DNA of 64,000 nt from positions 1,494,948 to 1,558,947 of the forward strand of contig NZ_LMDS01000004.1 of the NCBI RefSeq assembly GCF_001425865.1, read 5' to 3'. The position numbers and the translations under genes were made by a program. The notes under the pieces are model-generated. The model saw nothing but the letters and a program-made list of their open reading frames with translations, ran no database searches and was not told the origin of the DNA. The DNA comes from Rhizobacter sp. Root404. GTDB lineage: Bacteria; Pseudomonadota; Gammaproteobacteria; Burkholderiales; Burkholderiaceae_C. Below are positions 28,419 to 36,263 of the stretch, in pieces (within the stretch, counting starts at the first letter, position 1; the number at the start of each line of letters is the position of its first letter).

Positions 28419-30050
28419 TCAGGGCCGCAGCCGCTGCATCAACCCGGCGGTCGACGCATCCAGCCCGGCCGTGTCGCCGCTGGCCAGGCGCGGCAGCAGG
28501 TCGTTGCACAGCGCCTTGCCGAGTTCCACGCCCCACTGGTCGAAGCTGTTGATGCCCCACAGCGCGCCACTGACGAAGACGCGGTGCTCGTAGAGCGCGA
28601 TCAGCGCGCCGAGCGAGCGCGGCGTCAGCTGGTCCAGCACGAGCGTCGTGCTCGGCCGGTTGCCGGGGAAGGTGCGGTGTTTGGCGAGCACGGCCGGATC
28701 GAGCGTTTTCGACGCGGTCGGCGCTTTCTCTGCCGCGGCGTCGGCCGTCGACTTGCCCTGCATCAGCGCCTGCGCCTGCGCCAGCCCGTTGGCGAGCAGC
28801 ATCGCGTGCTGGCGCTCGAGCTGCTCGAGCAAAGGCGCGTGCAAGTCGCCGCCGATCGCGTGAGTGGCGCGCCGGACCAGGATGAACTCGACCGGGATCA
28901 CGTCGGTGCCCTGGTGCAGCATCTGGAAGTAGGCGTGCTGGCCGTTCGTGCCCGGCTCGCCCCAGACGACCGGGCTGGTCGCGAACGGCAGCGGCGCGCC
29001 GTCGAGATCGACCCGCTTGCCGTTGCTCTCCATCTCGAGCTGCTGCAGGTAGGCCGGCAGGCGCTTCAGGCCCTGGTGGTACGGCGCCATGCAGCGGCTC
29101 GTGAAGCCGTGGAAGTTGCGGTACCAGACGTCGATCAGCCCGAGCAGCATCGGCAGGTTCTTCGCGGCCGGCGCGGTCGCGAAATGCGCGTCCATCGCGT
29201 GCGCGCCGGCCAGCAGCGCGCGGAAGTTGTCGGCGCCGATCGCCAGCGCGATCGGCAACCCGATCGCCGACCACAGCGAGTAGCGCCCGCCCACCCAATC
29301 CCAGAAGCCGAAGGTCGTCGTGATGCCGAAGGCCGCCGCCGCGGCGACGTTGGTCGTCGTCGCGCAGAAGTGCTTCGCGATGTCGGTGCCGCCGCTGGCC
29401 TCGAACCAGGCCTTCGCGGCGTGCGCGTTGGCCATCGTCTCCTGGGTCGTGAAGGTCTTGCTGGCGATGATGAACAGCGTCTGCGCCGGGTCGAGGCGGC
29501 GCAGCACCGGCACGATGTCGTGGCCGTCGACGTTCGAGACGAAGTGCAGCGTCAGTCCCGGGTGCGCAAAGGCGTCGAGCGCCGGCACGACCATCTGCGG
29601 CCCGAGGTCGCTGCCGCCGATGCCGATGTTGACGATGTGGCGGATGCCGCTGACAGCCGTGTCCCGCACGCTCTCGACATAGCTGAGCATCGCGTCGAGC
29701 ACGCCGTGCACGTCGTCGCTGAACGGGCCCTTGCCGCGCGCCGCGCGCAGCGCGGTGTGCAGCACCGCCCGGCCCTCGGTGGTGTTGATCGGGTCGCCGC
29801 GCAGCATGGCATCGCGGCGCGCTTCGATCCGGCATTCCTTCGCCAGGTCGAGCAGGAAGTGCATCGTCGCGGTGTCGATGCGGTTCTTCGACAGGTCGGC
29901 GAACACCTCGGGCGCCTCGACGCCCATCGACGCGAACCGGCCCGGATCGCGCGCGAACGCCTCGCGGATGTCGAAGTCGCGCCCGTGCGCCTCGAAGTGG
30001 CCGGCCAGCGCCGCCCACGCTTCGGTCTGATCGCAACGCGGGTCCATCAT
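28419..30050 (-). CDS. pgi: Glucose-6-phosphate isomerase
   Basis: PGI interconverts glucose-6-phosphate and fructose-6-phosphate. The 543-residue enzyme has [14 protein letters not shown], the SNVDGHD region, [10 protein letters not shown], the catalytic Glu in [19 protein letters not shown], and the signature [18 protein letters not shown] near the end. The ATG at 30050 overlaps the tal stop (ATGA). Co-location with tal and the divergent zwf-hexR unit forms a central carbon block. Confidence 0.97.
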   Translation of the reverse strand: MMDPRCDQTEAWAALAGHFEAHGRDFDIREAFARDPGRFASMGVEAPEVFADLSKNRIDTATMHFLLDLAKECRIEARRDAMLRGDPINTTEGRAVLHTALRAARGKGPFSDDVHGVLDAMLSYVESVRDTAVSGIRHIVNIGIGGSDLGPQMVVPALDAFAHPGLTLHFVSNVDGHDIVPVLRRLDPAQTLFIIASKTFTTQETMANAHAAKAWFEASGGTDIAKHFCATTTNVAAAAAFGITTTFGFWDWVGGRYSLWSAIGLPIALAIGADNFRALLAGAHAMDAHFATAPAAKNLPMLLGLIDVWYRNFHGFTSRCMAPYHQGLKRLPAYLQQLEMESNGKRVDLDGAPLPFATSPVVWGEPGTNGQHAYFQMLHQGTDVIPVEFILVRRATHAIGGDLHAPLLEQLERQHAMLLANGLAQAQALMQGKSTADAAAEKAPTASKTLDPAVLAKHRTFPGNRPSTTLVLDQLTPRSLGALIALYEHRVFVSGALWGINSFDQWGVELGKALCNDLLPRLASGDTAGLDASTAGLMQRLRP

Positions 30051-31006
30051 TTCCCCCCTCCGAGCGCCTCGATCATCTTGTCGAGCTTGCCGGCATCGAC
30101 CGCGAACGCGCGGATGCCCTCGGCGAGCTTCTCGGTCGCCATCGCGTCGTCGTTCAGCGCGAAGCGGAAGCTGGCTTCGTTGTAGGTCACCGCGTGGATC
30201 GGCACCAGCTTGGCCACCTCGGCATCGAGCATGCGCGGCAACGGCGCCTCGCTCGCCTGCAGTTCGCCGAGCAGTTCGGGGCTGATCGTCAGCAGGTCGC
30301 AGCCGGCCAGCGCCTGGATCTGACCGACGTTGCGGAAGCTCGCGCCCATCACCTCGGTCTCGATACCGAACTTCTTGTAGTACGTGAAGATCTGCGCGAC
30401 CGACTTGACACCCGGGTCGTTCGCGCCGGCGTTGTCGGCCTCGATCCACTTGGCACCGGCGTTCTTCTTGTGCCAGTCGTAGATGCGGCCGACGAACGGC
30501 GAGATCAGCTGCGCGCTCGCCTCGCCGCACGCCACCGCCTGGCAGAACGCGAACAGCAGCGTCATGTTGCAGCGGATGCCCTCGTGCTGCAGGATGCGCG
30601 CGGCCTGGATGCCCTCCCAGGTCGACGCAAGCTTGATCAGGATGCGCTCGCGCGCGACGCCCGACTCCTCGTACATCGCGATCAGCCGGTGCGCCTTCGC
30701 GACGCTGGCCGCGGTGTCGAAGCTCAGGCGCGCGTCGACCTCGGTCGAGACCCGCCCCGGCACGATCTTCAGGATCTCCAGGCCGAAGCGCACCAGCACC
30801 TCGTCGACGATCGCCTCGAGCGGCTTGCCGCGGTGCGCCTCCACCGTCTCCTTCAGCAGCGGGGCGTAGTCGGGCTTCTGCACCGCCTTGAGGATCAGCG
30901 ACGGGTTGGTCGTCGCGTCGCGCGGTGCGTACTGCGCGAGCTGCTTGAAATCGCCGCTGTCGGCGACGACGGTCGTGAACTGCTTGAGCTGGTCGAGTTG
31001 GTTCAT
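30047..31006 (-). CDS. tal: Transaldolase B-type
   Basis: Transaldolase moves a dihydroxyacetone unit from sedoheptulose-7-phosphate to glyceraldehyde-3-phosphate in the pentose phosphate pathway. The 319-residue protein shows DATTNPSLI at 30-38 and the Schiff-base lysine K125 in [12 protein letters not shown]. The size and motifs fit the TalB/TalA class. It is the first gene of a tal-pgi pair with overlapping stop and start. The 142-nt upstream region holds an imperfect TTAC-n5-GTAA element at about 31087-31099 that might be regulatory. Confidence 0.97.
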   Translation of the reverse strand: MNQLDQLKQFTTVVADSGDFKQLAQYAPRDATTNPSLILKAVQKPDYAPLLKETVEAHRGKPLEAIVDEVLVRFGLEILKIVPGRVSTEVDARLSFDTAASVAKAHRLIAMYEESGVARERILIKLASTWEGIQAARILQHEGIRCNMTLLFAFCQAVACGEASAQLISPFVGRIYDWHKKNAGAKWIEADNAGANDPGVKSVAQIFTYYKKFGIETEVMGASFRNVGQIQALAGCDLLTISPELLGELQASEAPLPRMLDAEVAKLVPIHAVTYNEASFRFALNDDAMATEKLAEGIRAFAVDAGKLDKMIEALGGGK

Positions 31007-31148
31007 GGTGGCGCAGACAAGGGCGGAAGCGATGTTCGATTAGAACGCCTGCCGCGCGTTCCGGTGGCGCGTCGATGCAGCTTGTTTACCGAAAGTAACC
31101 AGCCTGCCGCGCGCCTGTCTGTGCGCGAATGCGCCGCGCAAACCCGTA

Positions 31149-32021
31149 TCAGGCAGCGAGCTTGTCGAGGCTCGGCGCGCACCAGGACTTGTCGGATTCG
31201 TCGAGTTCGGCAAAGGCCTCGCGCGCCCGCGCCAGCGCCTGCGCATGCCCGGTCGCATTGCCGGCGGCGCGCTCGACCAGGCCGAGCGCCTCCCAGCCGA
31301 AGAAGCGCTCCATCGCCGCGCCGCCGTTCGCATCGATGATCTCGAGGCAGGCCTGCGCATGCTCGCGGGCGCGCGCCGGGTCGCCGGCCTGCAGCCAGGT
31401 GTTGGCGAGGCGGTACTCGGCGCGTTCGGTCTCCAGCCAGGTGCCGGCGATGGCCCAGTCCCGGCGTGTGGTCTGCGCCGCGAGAATCATCAGATCGCGT
31501 TCGGCAGCGCTTCGATCGGGCTTCTCTTCGAGCGTGCAGGCGATGTTGTTGCCCGTGACGGCGAGCGCCCGGTGCGTCGGATCGCCGGCTGGAAGTTCCT
31601 CGCGCTGCGCCAAGTCGAGCGCGTCGCGAAGCCAGCCGCCAGCGCGCAAGGCGTCGCGGCTGGCCACGGTGGATGCCGCCAGCGCGAGTACCCGGGCGCG
31701 GTCAGATGGCGTGAACGCGTCGAGCCCCACGGGCTGTCCGCCCGCCAGGTGCAGGCTCGCCATGAACCGCCGCGCAGCCTGGCCGCTCGGGCCGTCAGCG
31801 ACGAATACCGGCGCGCCACACAAGCGCTCGATCAGTTCGATGCCCTGCGCCCACGAGTCGAGGTGCTCGCCGTGCAGGTGATGCGCCAGGTTCAGCAACT
31901 GGATCAGCTCGCCTTCGTCGGCCACGAGCGCGGCACCCTCTTCGAGTCGGTCGGCGACGCCTTGCGGCGCGTCGGCGTGCTCGTCCCATGCGCGGCCGAT
32001 GAATGTCGAAAAATCCGTCAC
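31149..32021 (-). CDS. TPR-like hypothetical protein
   Basis: This 290-residue protein starts at a GTG (TDFSTFIGRAWDEHADAPQ) and is helical with repeated Ala/Leu patterns that resemble tetratricopeptide repeats (LIQLLNLAHHLHGEHLDSW, RALAVTGNNIACTLEEKPDRSAAE, EYRLANTWLQAGDPARAREHAQA). No catalytic motif, signal or membrane segment is seen. It lies between tal and zwf, diverging from zwf. The link to carbon metabolism is positional only. Confidence 0.7.
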   Translation of the reverse strand: MTDFSTFIGRAWDEHADAPQGVADRLEEGAALVADEGELIQLLNLAHHLHGEHLDSWAQGIELIERLCGAPVFVADGPSGQAARRFMASLHLAGGQPVGLDAFTPSDRARVLALAASTVASRDALRAGGWLRDALDLAQREELPAGDPTHRALAVTGNNIACTLEEKPDRSAAERDLMILAAQTTRRDWAIAGTWLETERAEYRLANTWLQAGDPARAREHAQACLEIIDANGGAAMERFFGWEALGLVERAAGNATGHAQALARAREAFAELDESDKSWCAPSLDKLAA

Positions 32022-32068
32022 AGCGCGCCTGCGTTGACCTGCACAAGAAACATGGGCATGATAAACAC

Positions 32069-32083
32069 TGAAACTAAGTTACA
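32069..32083. promoter_or_regulatory. HexR-like box upstream of zwf
   Basis: TGAAACTAAGTTACA is an imperfect palindrome (TGWAAC-TAA-GTTWCA) in the divergent gap, 28 nt before the zwf ATG. HexR-type RpiR regulators bind similar 15-mers upstream of zwf in other proteobacteria, and a HexR gene follows zwf here. The assignment is inference. Confidence 0.55.
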
Positions 32084-32110
32084 TGCGCCCTCGGTGGCGC
32101 GCTCAATCGC

Positions 32111-33556
32111 ATGTCATTCGACCTCGTTTTCTTCGGCGGCACCGGCGATCTGACCTGGCGCAAGCTGATGCCCGCGCTGTTCCAGGCCTTCCGCCACGGC
32201 AAGCTGCCGCCCGCAGGCCGCATTCTGGCCGTCGCGCGCGACGATCAGACCGACGAACAATACCGCGCCTGGCTCAGGACACGCTTCCAGGACGTCGAGT
32301 TGGCGAAGCGCCCCAGCGACGAGGAATTCGCCGCGTTCGCCGGCATGCTGCACTACCGCCGCCTCGACCTGTCGCAGCCCGATCACTACGTGCGGCTGAA
32401 GGAGTGGCTCGGCGAGCGCGATGCCGACACCGTGGTGCTGTACCTCGCGACCAGCCCGTACCTGTTCCCGCAGATCTGCGAGCAGCTCGGCGTTGTCGGT
32501 CTGAATGGCCCGAAGATCCGCGTCGTGCTCGAGAAACCGCTCGGCCACGACCTGGCCAGCGCGCAGGAGATCAACCGCGTCGTGCGCTCGGTGTTCAAGG
32601 AGGAGCAGGCGTTCCGCATCGACCACTACCTCGGCAAGCCGTCGGTGCAGAACCTGATGGCGCTGCGCTTCGGCAACGTGCTGTTCGAGCCGCTGTGGCG
32701 GCGCGAGAGCATCGCCAACGTGCAGATCACGATCGCCGAGGATTTCGGCGTCGGCACCCGCGGCGACTTCTACGACAAGACCGGCGCGCTGCGCGACATG
32801 ATCCAGAACCACGCGCTGCAGCTGCTGACGATGGTGGCGATGGAGCCGCCGAGCCGCAACGACGCCGATGCGATCCGCGACGAGAAGTTGAAGGTGCTGC
32901 GCTCGCTCAAGCCCTTCACCGACGAGAGCGTGGCGCGCGACGTGGTGCGCGGCCAGTACCGCGCCGGCAATGCCCAGGGCAAGAAAGCCGCCGGCTACCT
33001 CGAGGAGGCGAAGGTGCCGCCGGGCAGCGCAACCGAGACCTTCGTCGCGATCCGCACCGAGGTGCAGAACTGGCGCTGGGCATCGGTGCCGTTCTACCTG
33101 CGCACCGGCAAGCGGCTCGCGTCGCGCGAGGCGCAGATCGTCGTGAACTTCCGCGCCACGCCGCACAATATCTTCCCGGGCGTCAACCAGCCGAACAAGC
33201 TGGTGATCAACCTGCAGCCCGAAGACGGGCTGGAGCTGCACCTGCTGGCTGCCAAGGGCACCGGCCAGCACGAGAACCTGTCGCCGGTGTCGCTGGACCT
33301 GGACTTCGACAAGGCCTTCGCCGAGAACCGGGTCGGCGCGTACGAACGGCTGCTTCTCGAGGCGATCGCCGGGCGCCTGAACCTGTTCGTCCGCAGTGAC
33401 GAGCAGGAGCAGGCCTGGCGCTGGGTCGAGCCGGTGCTGAACGCCTGGGAGCGCGACACGACCGGCCCGCGCCCGTACGCCGCCGGCACCTGGGGCCCGG
33501 CCGCCGCGAGCGCGCTCGTCGCCCGCGACGGCTACGCCTGGTCCGAAGAGCAGTAG
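32111..33556 (+). CDS. zwf: Glucose-6-phosphate 1-dehydrogenase
   Basis: Zwf oxidises glucose-6-phosphate with NADP+ (or NAD+) to 6-phosphogluconolactone, feeding the pentose phosphate and Entner-Doudoroff routes. The 481-residue protein has the nucleotide-binding start FFGGTGDLTWRKL at about 8-19, EKPLG at 141-145, and the active-site signature RIDHYLGK at 169-176. It is 8 nt upstream of hexR and behind a HexR-like box, so repression by HexR with relief by KDPG is likely by analogy. Confidence 0.97.
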   Translation: MSFDLVFFGGTGDLTWRKLMPALFQAFRHGKLPPAGRILAVARDDQTDEQYRAWLRTRFQDVELAKRPSDEEFAAFAGMLHYRRLDLSQPDHYVRLKEWLGERDADTVVLYLATSPYLFPQICEQLGVVGLNGPKIRVVLEKPLGHDLASAQEINRVVRSVFKEEQAFRIDHYLGKPSVQNLMALRFGNVLFEPLWRRESIANVQITIAEDFGVGTRGDFYDKTGALRDMIQNHALQLLTMVAMEPPSRNDADAIRDEKLKVLRSLKPFTDESVARDVVRGQYRAGNAQGKKAAGYLEEAKVPPGSATETFVAIRTEVQNWRWASVPFYLRTGKRLASREAQIVVNFRATPHNIFPGVNQPNKLVINLQPEDGLELHLLAAKGTGQHENLSPVSLDLDFDKAFAENRVGAYERLLLEAIAGRLNLFVRSDEQEQAWRWVEPVLNAWERDTTGPRPYAAGTWGPAAASALVARDGYAWSEEQ

Positions 33557-33564
33557 GAACGACG

Positions 33565-34437
33565 ATGCTGGACCGCATCCGCGCCTCGATCCCCGCGCTG
33601 CCCCCGGCCGAGCAGCGCGTCGCCAAGCTCGTGCTCGCCGACCCGCGCGCATTCGCGAGCCTGCCGGTGGTCGACCTGGCCGAACGCTCGCATGTGAGCA
33701 AACCGACCGTGGTGCGCTTCTGCCGCAGCGTCGGCTACGACGGGCTGACCGACTTCAAGCGCAAGCTCGCCGGCGTCGTCAACGAGGGCGTGCCGTTCGT
33801 GCACCGCTCGGTGGACGAGGACGACAAGAGCAGCGACATCGTCGTCAAGGTGATCGACAACGCGGTCAGCGCATTCCTCAAGTACCGCAACGACGCCGCC
33901 ACCGGTGCGTTCGAGCGGGCGATCGCCGCGCTCACCGAAGCGGGCCGCCACGGACGGCGGATCGAGTTCTACGGCGTTGGCAACTCCGGCATCGTGGCGC
34001 AGGACGCACAGCACAAGTTCTTCCGCCTCGGCGTGCGCGCCACCGCGGTCAGCGACGGCCACGTGCAGGTCATGAGCGCGACGATGCTCGCACCTGGCGA
34101 TTGCGCGGTGATCATCAGCAACTCCGGCCACAGCCGCGACCTGCTCGACGCGGCGGAGATCGCGCGCAAGAAGGGTGCGACGCTGATCGTCATCACCGCG
34201 AGCGGCTCGCCGCTGGCGCAGGTGGCGCTGACCGGCAACCACATCCTGCTGGCGGTGGACCACCCCGAGGACTACGACCGCTACAGCCCGATGGTGTCGC
34301 GCCTGCTGCACCTGATGGTGATCGACATCCTGACCACCGCGGTGGCGCTGCGCCTGCCGGGCGAACTGCGACCGATGCTGCAGGAGATCAAGAAGAACCT
34401 GCGCGCCAAGCGCTACACGCGCGCCGATGCCGATTGA
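33565..34437 (+). CDS. hexR: HexR-type RpiR-family repressor
   Basis: This 290-residue regulator has an RpiR HTH domain at about 1-78 (LDRIRASIPALPPAEQRVAKLVL, then LAERSHVSKPTVVRFCRSVG). A SIS sugar-phosphate-binding domain spans about 120-260 (EFYGVGNSGIVAQDAQ; CAVIISNSGHSRDLLDAAEIA). HexR represses zwf, edd and related genes and senses 2-keto-3-deoxy-6-phosphogluconate in other proteobacteria. It is co-transcribed with zwf. Its stop lies near a bidirectional hairpin. Confidence 0.93.
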   Translation: MLDRIRASIPALPPAEQRVAKLVLADPRAFASLPVVDLAERSHVSKPTVVRFCRSVGYDGLTDFKRKLAGVVNEGVPFVHRSVDEDDKSSDIVVKVIDNAVSAFLKYRNDAATGAFERAIAALTEAGRHGRRIEFYGVGNSGIVAQDAQHKFFRLGVRATAVSDGHVQVMSATMLAPGDCAVIISNSGHSRDLLDAAEIARKKGATLIVITASGSPLAQVALTGNHILLAVDHPEDYDRYSPMVSRLLHLMVIDILTTAVALRLPGELRPMLQEIKKNLRAKRYTRADAD

Positions 34438-34446
34438 CCGGGCGTG

Positions 34447-34461
34447 CCGCGCTCAGCGCGG
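34447..34461. terminator. Bidirectional hairpin between hexR and the OmpA-like gene
   Basis: CCGCGC-TCA-GCGCGG is a perfect 6-3-6 repeat that includes the stop codon of the convergent lipoprotein gene. No U-tract is seen, so terminator function is only suggested by the convergent position. Confidence 0.4.
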
Positions 34462-34959
34462 TGCCTCGGTCACGAGGATCTCGACCAGTTCGGTCTGCGT
34501 CCCGCCCGTCGCCTGGATCCGCGCCGCCGCGATGCCCTGACCGATCAGGTGATCGCGTGCGCTCGCGGCGCGCTCGCGCGCGAGCGCGGGACCGCGCACC
34601 TCCGGGTCGGCGGGCGCCGCGACGCGAAACCGGGACGGCGCGAGCCGCTGGCTCTTCGCGAGCCGGTCGAGCACCGCGGCGAGCGGCGGCTTGACCTGTG
34701 CAGCCCCGGCGTCGAAGCTGAAGCGCCGCGGGATCGTCGCGCGCAGGCTGCCGTCCTGCTGCAGCGAGAACACGACCGGCGTGCCGCGAAACAACTCGGC
34801 CAGGCGCAACTGCTCGGTGACCAGCGGCCCCGCGCGCGGCGGTGCGGCCGGCGCAGGCAAGCCCGAGGGCACAGGTGCGACCGGCACCGGGGCAGGGCGC
34901 GTCCCGCACGCGCCCAGGATCGCGAGCAGCGGGAACGTCAGAACCAGGGCGCGTCGCAT
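34453..34959 (-). CDS. OmpA-like lipoprotein
   Basis: This 168-residue protein has a lipobox (LLAILGAC, Cys at 18), a Pro/Ala-rich linker and a C-terminal domain resembling the OmpA peptidoglycan-associating fold (FSFDAGAAQVKPPLAAVLDRLA, RVAAPADPEV, ERAASARDHLIGQGIAAARI). It would sit in the outer membrane and touch peptidoglycan. The match is by pattern and is weaker than for canonical OmpA domains. Confidence 0.75.
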   Translation of the reverse strand: MRRALVLTFPLLAILGACGTRPAPVPVAPVPSGLPAPAAPPRAGPLVTEQLRLAELFRGTPVVFSLQQDGSLRATIPRRFSFDAGAAQVKPPLAAVLDRLAKSQRLAPSRFRVAAPADPEVRGPALARERAASARDHLIGQGIAAARIQATGGTQTELVEILVTEAPR

Positions 34960-35010
34960 GCCGGCGATTAGAGCCTGACGGCGACGACCCGGGTTACGCC
35001 GTGTAGCGCC

Positions 35011-35208
35011 TCACTTCCGATCCGGATCGATGCCCTTGATCGCCCCGGAATCCTGCGGCTCGATCGGCAGCACTTCGACCACCTTGGCGTCGGTCTGCGC
35101 ATCCTTGAAGTTCTCGGGCTGTTCAGCGCTAGCGTCCTTCTCGGATTCGCGCAACGCCTCGCGTTGCGGATCGGTGCTCTCGCGTTCGCGTGAGTCGGGT
35201 CGGTTCAT
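35011..35208 (-). CDS. Small hydrophilic hypothetical protein
   Basis: This 65-residue, highly charged protein (MNRPDSRERESTDPQREALR, then ESEKDASAEQPENFKDAQTD) lacks hydrophobic segments and looks intrinsically disordered. It has no recognised domain. It lies alone, 51 nt upstream-side of the OmpA-like gene on the same strand. Coding potential is plausible but not certain. Confidence 0.5.
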   Translation of the reverse strand: MNRPDSRERESTDPQREALRESEKDASAEQPENFKDAQTDAKVVEVLPIEPQDSGAIKGIDPDRK

Positions 35209-35343
35209 GGGTGTCTCCGGGAGTGGTCACCCAGTGGACGCTCACCGGTGCGCCAGCGCGAGTCGCGGGCAGCGCGTTTGCGCGTCGGAGTCGTCCGACA
35301 GCGGGGCCGCGTCGCAGGCCGCGAGGCGGCGCGCAGATGCCCG

Positions 35344-35673
35344 CTAGGCGACGCCGACGGCCGGCGCGCCGACGAGCCGCGGCGTCGCCGCCTGGCGCAC
35401 GAGCTGGCGGCTGTTGATCAGCCCCTCGACCGCCCGGGTGCCCAGGCCGAGTTCCGGCCAAGCCAGCCCATGGCCGCCATCGACGAGCACCCAGCCGAGG
35501 CGCTGCTCGAAGCTGGCACGCAGCAGCGGCGGGTAGCGGTGGAGGTCCAGGTCGAACGCCCGGCGGTTGGCCAGCGCGATGCGCACCGAACCGGCGTCGA
35601 ACGTGATGCCCGAGATCCGGAGGTCATCCGTCGGGCGTGCGGGTGGAGCGATGGGGCGGGACAACTGCAGCAT
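35344..35673 (-). CDS. DUF2442-like protein
   Basis: This 109-residue protein resembles DUF2442: DDLRISGITFDAGSVRIALANRRAFDLDLHRYPPLLRAS, then GWVLVDGGHGLAWPELGLGTRAVEGL. Such proteins are small beta-rich domains sometimes paired with DUF4160, with a suspected antitoxin role; no DUF4160 partner is seen here. The start at 35673 follows the family N-terminus. Function unknown. Confidence 0.65.
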   Translation of the reverse strand: MLQLSRPIAPPARPTDDLRISGITFDAGSVRIALANRRAFDLDLHRYPPLLRASFEQRLGWVLVDGGHGLAWPELGLGTRAVEGLINSRQLVRQAATPRLVGAPAVGVA

Positions 35674-35831
35674 GGGACGACGCAAAGGCGGAGATCGGAG
35701 CCCAGCATCCACGCGGCGCGGCCGCCGTGACGGCAGCCGGGGCGTCAAATCCCGAGAAGCGTGAATTCTTCCGCCGGCGTGGCCCTGTACGCCGCAGTGC
35801 GCGGAACGATGCACACCCGTCGATGTGACGT

Positions 35832-36158
35832 TCAGGCGCCCTGCGCGGCGCGCGCGAGGACCTGACGCGCCGCCTTCTCCGATTCGATCGACGCCTCCAG
35901 CGACGAGCGCGACAGGCCCGACTGGGCGTAGTGCATGTTCTCGTACACCTCGGCGGCAGCCGGGTGCGCGCCGAGGATCGCCTGCAGCGCCTGGTCCGGC
36001 ATCTCCTGCGCCAGCACGACGCTCAACTGGCGGACCAGCGTCCGGTACTGCTCGGCACCGATCGCGGGTGCGTTGTGCTCCACGCGTTCCAGGAGGCGCG
36101 CGAGCGCGATGACGGTCTCGAGGCGGTTCTTCAGTGTTTCGATCTGTGCGGCGGACAT
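35832..36158 (-). CDS. Conserved helical hypothetical protein
   Basis: This 108-residue all-helical protein (SAAQIETLKNRLETVIALAR; LLERVEHNAPAIGAEQYRTL; EVYENMHYAQSGLSRSSLEA) has no signal or known motif. It diverges from the Suv3-like helicase gene with a 105-nt gap. It reads like a real protein, but I do not recognise the family. Confidence 0.65.
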   Translation of the reverse strand: MSAAQIETLKNRLETVIALARLLERVEHNAPAIGAEQYRTLVRQLSVVLAQEMPDQALQAILGAHPAAAEVYENMHYAQSGLSRSSLEASIESEKAARQVLARAAQGA

Positions 36159-36263
36159 CGTGGGGGCTCCAGCAACGGGTTCGGCGGTGCGAACCCATGC
36201 TCCCCAACTCGGGGCGGCCGGGCCGAGTTCAAGGCCAATCGGAAGTCCACGACAATCGAGGCA

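Noticed and set aside
31080..31105. TTAC-n5-GTAA near tal as a firm HexR site
   Set aside because: Only four base pairs are symmetric and it differs from the zwf box, so it was not listed as a feature.
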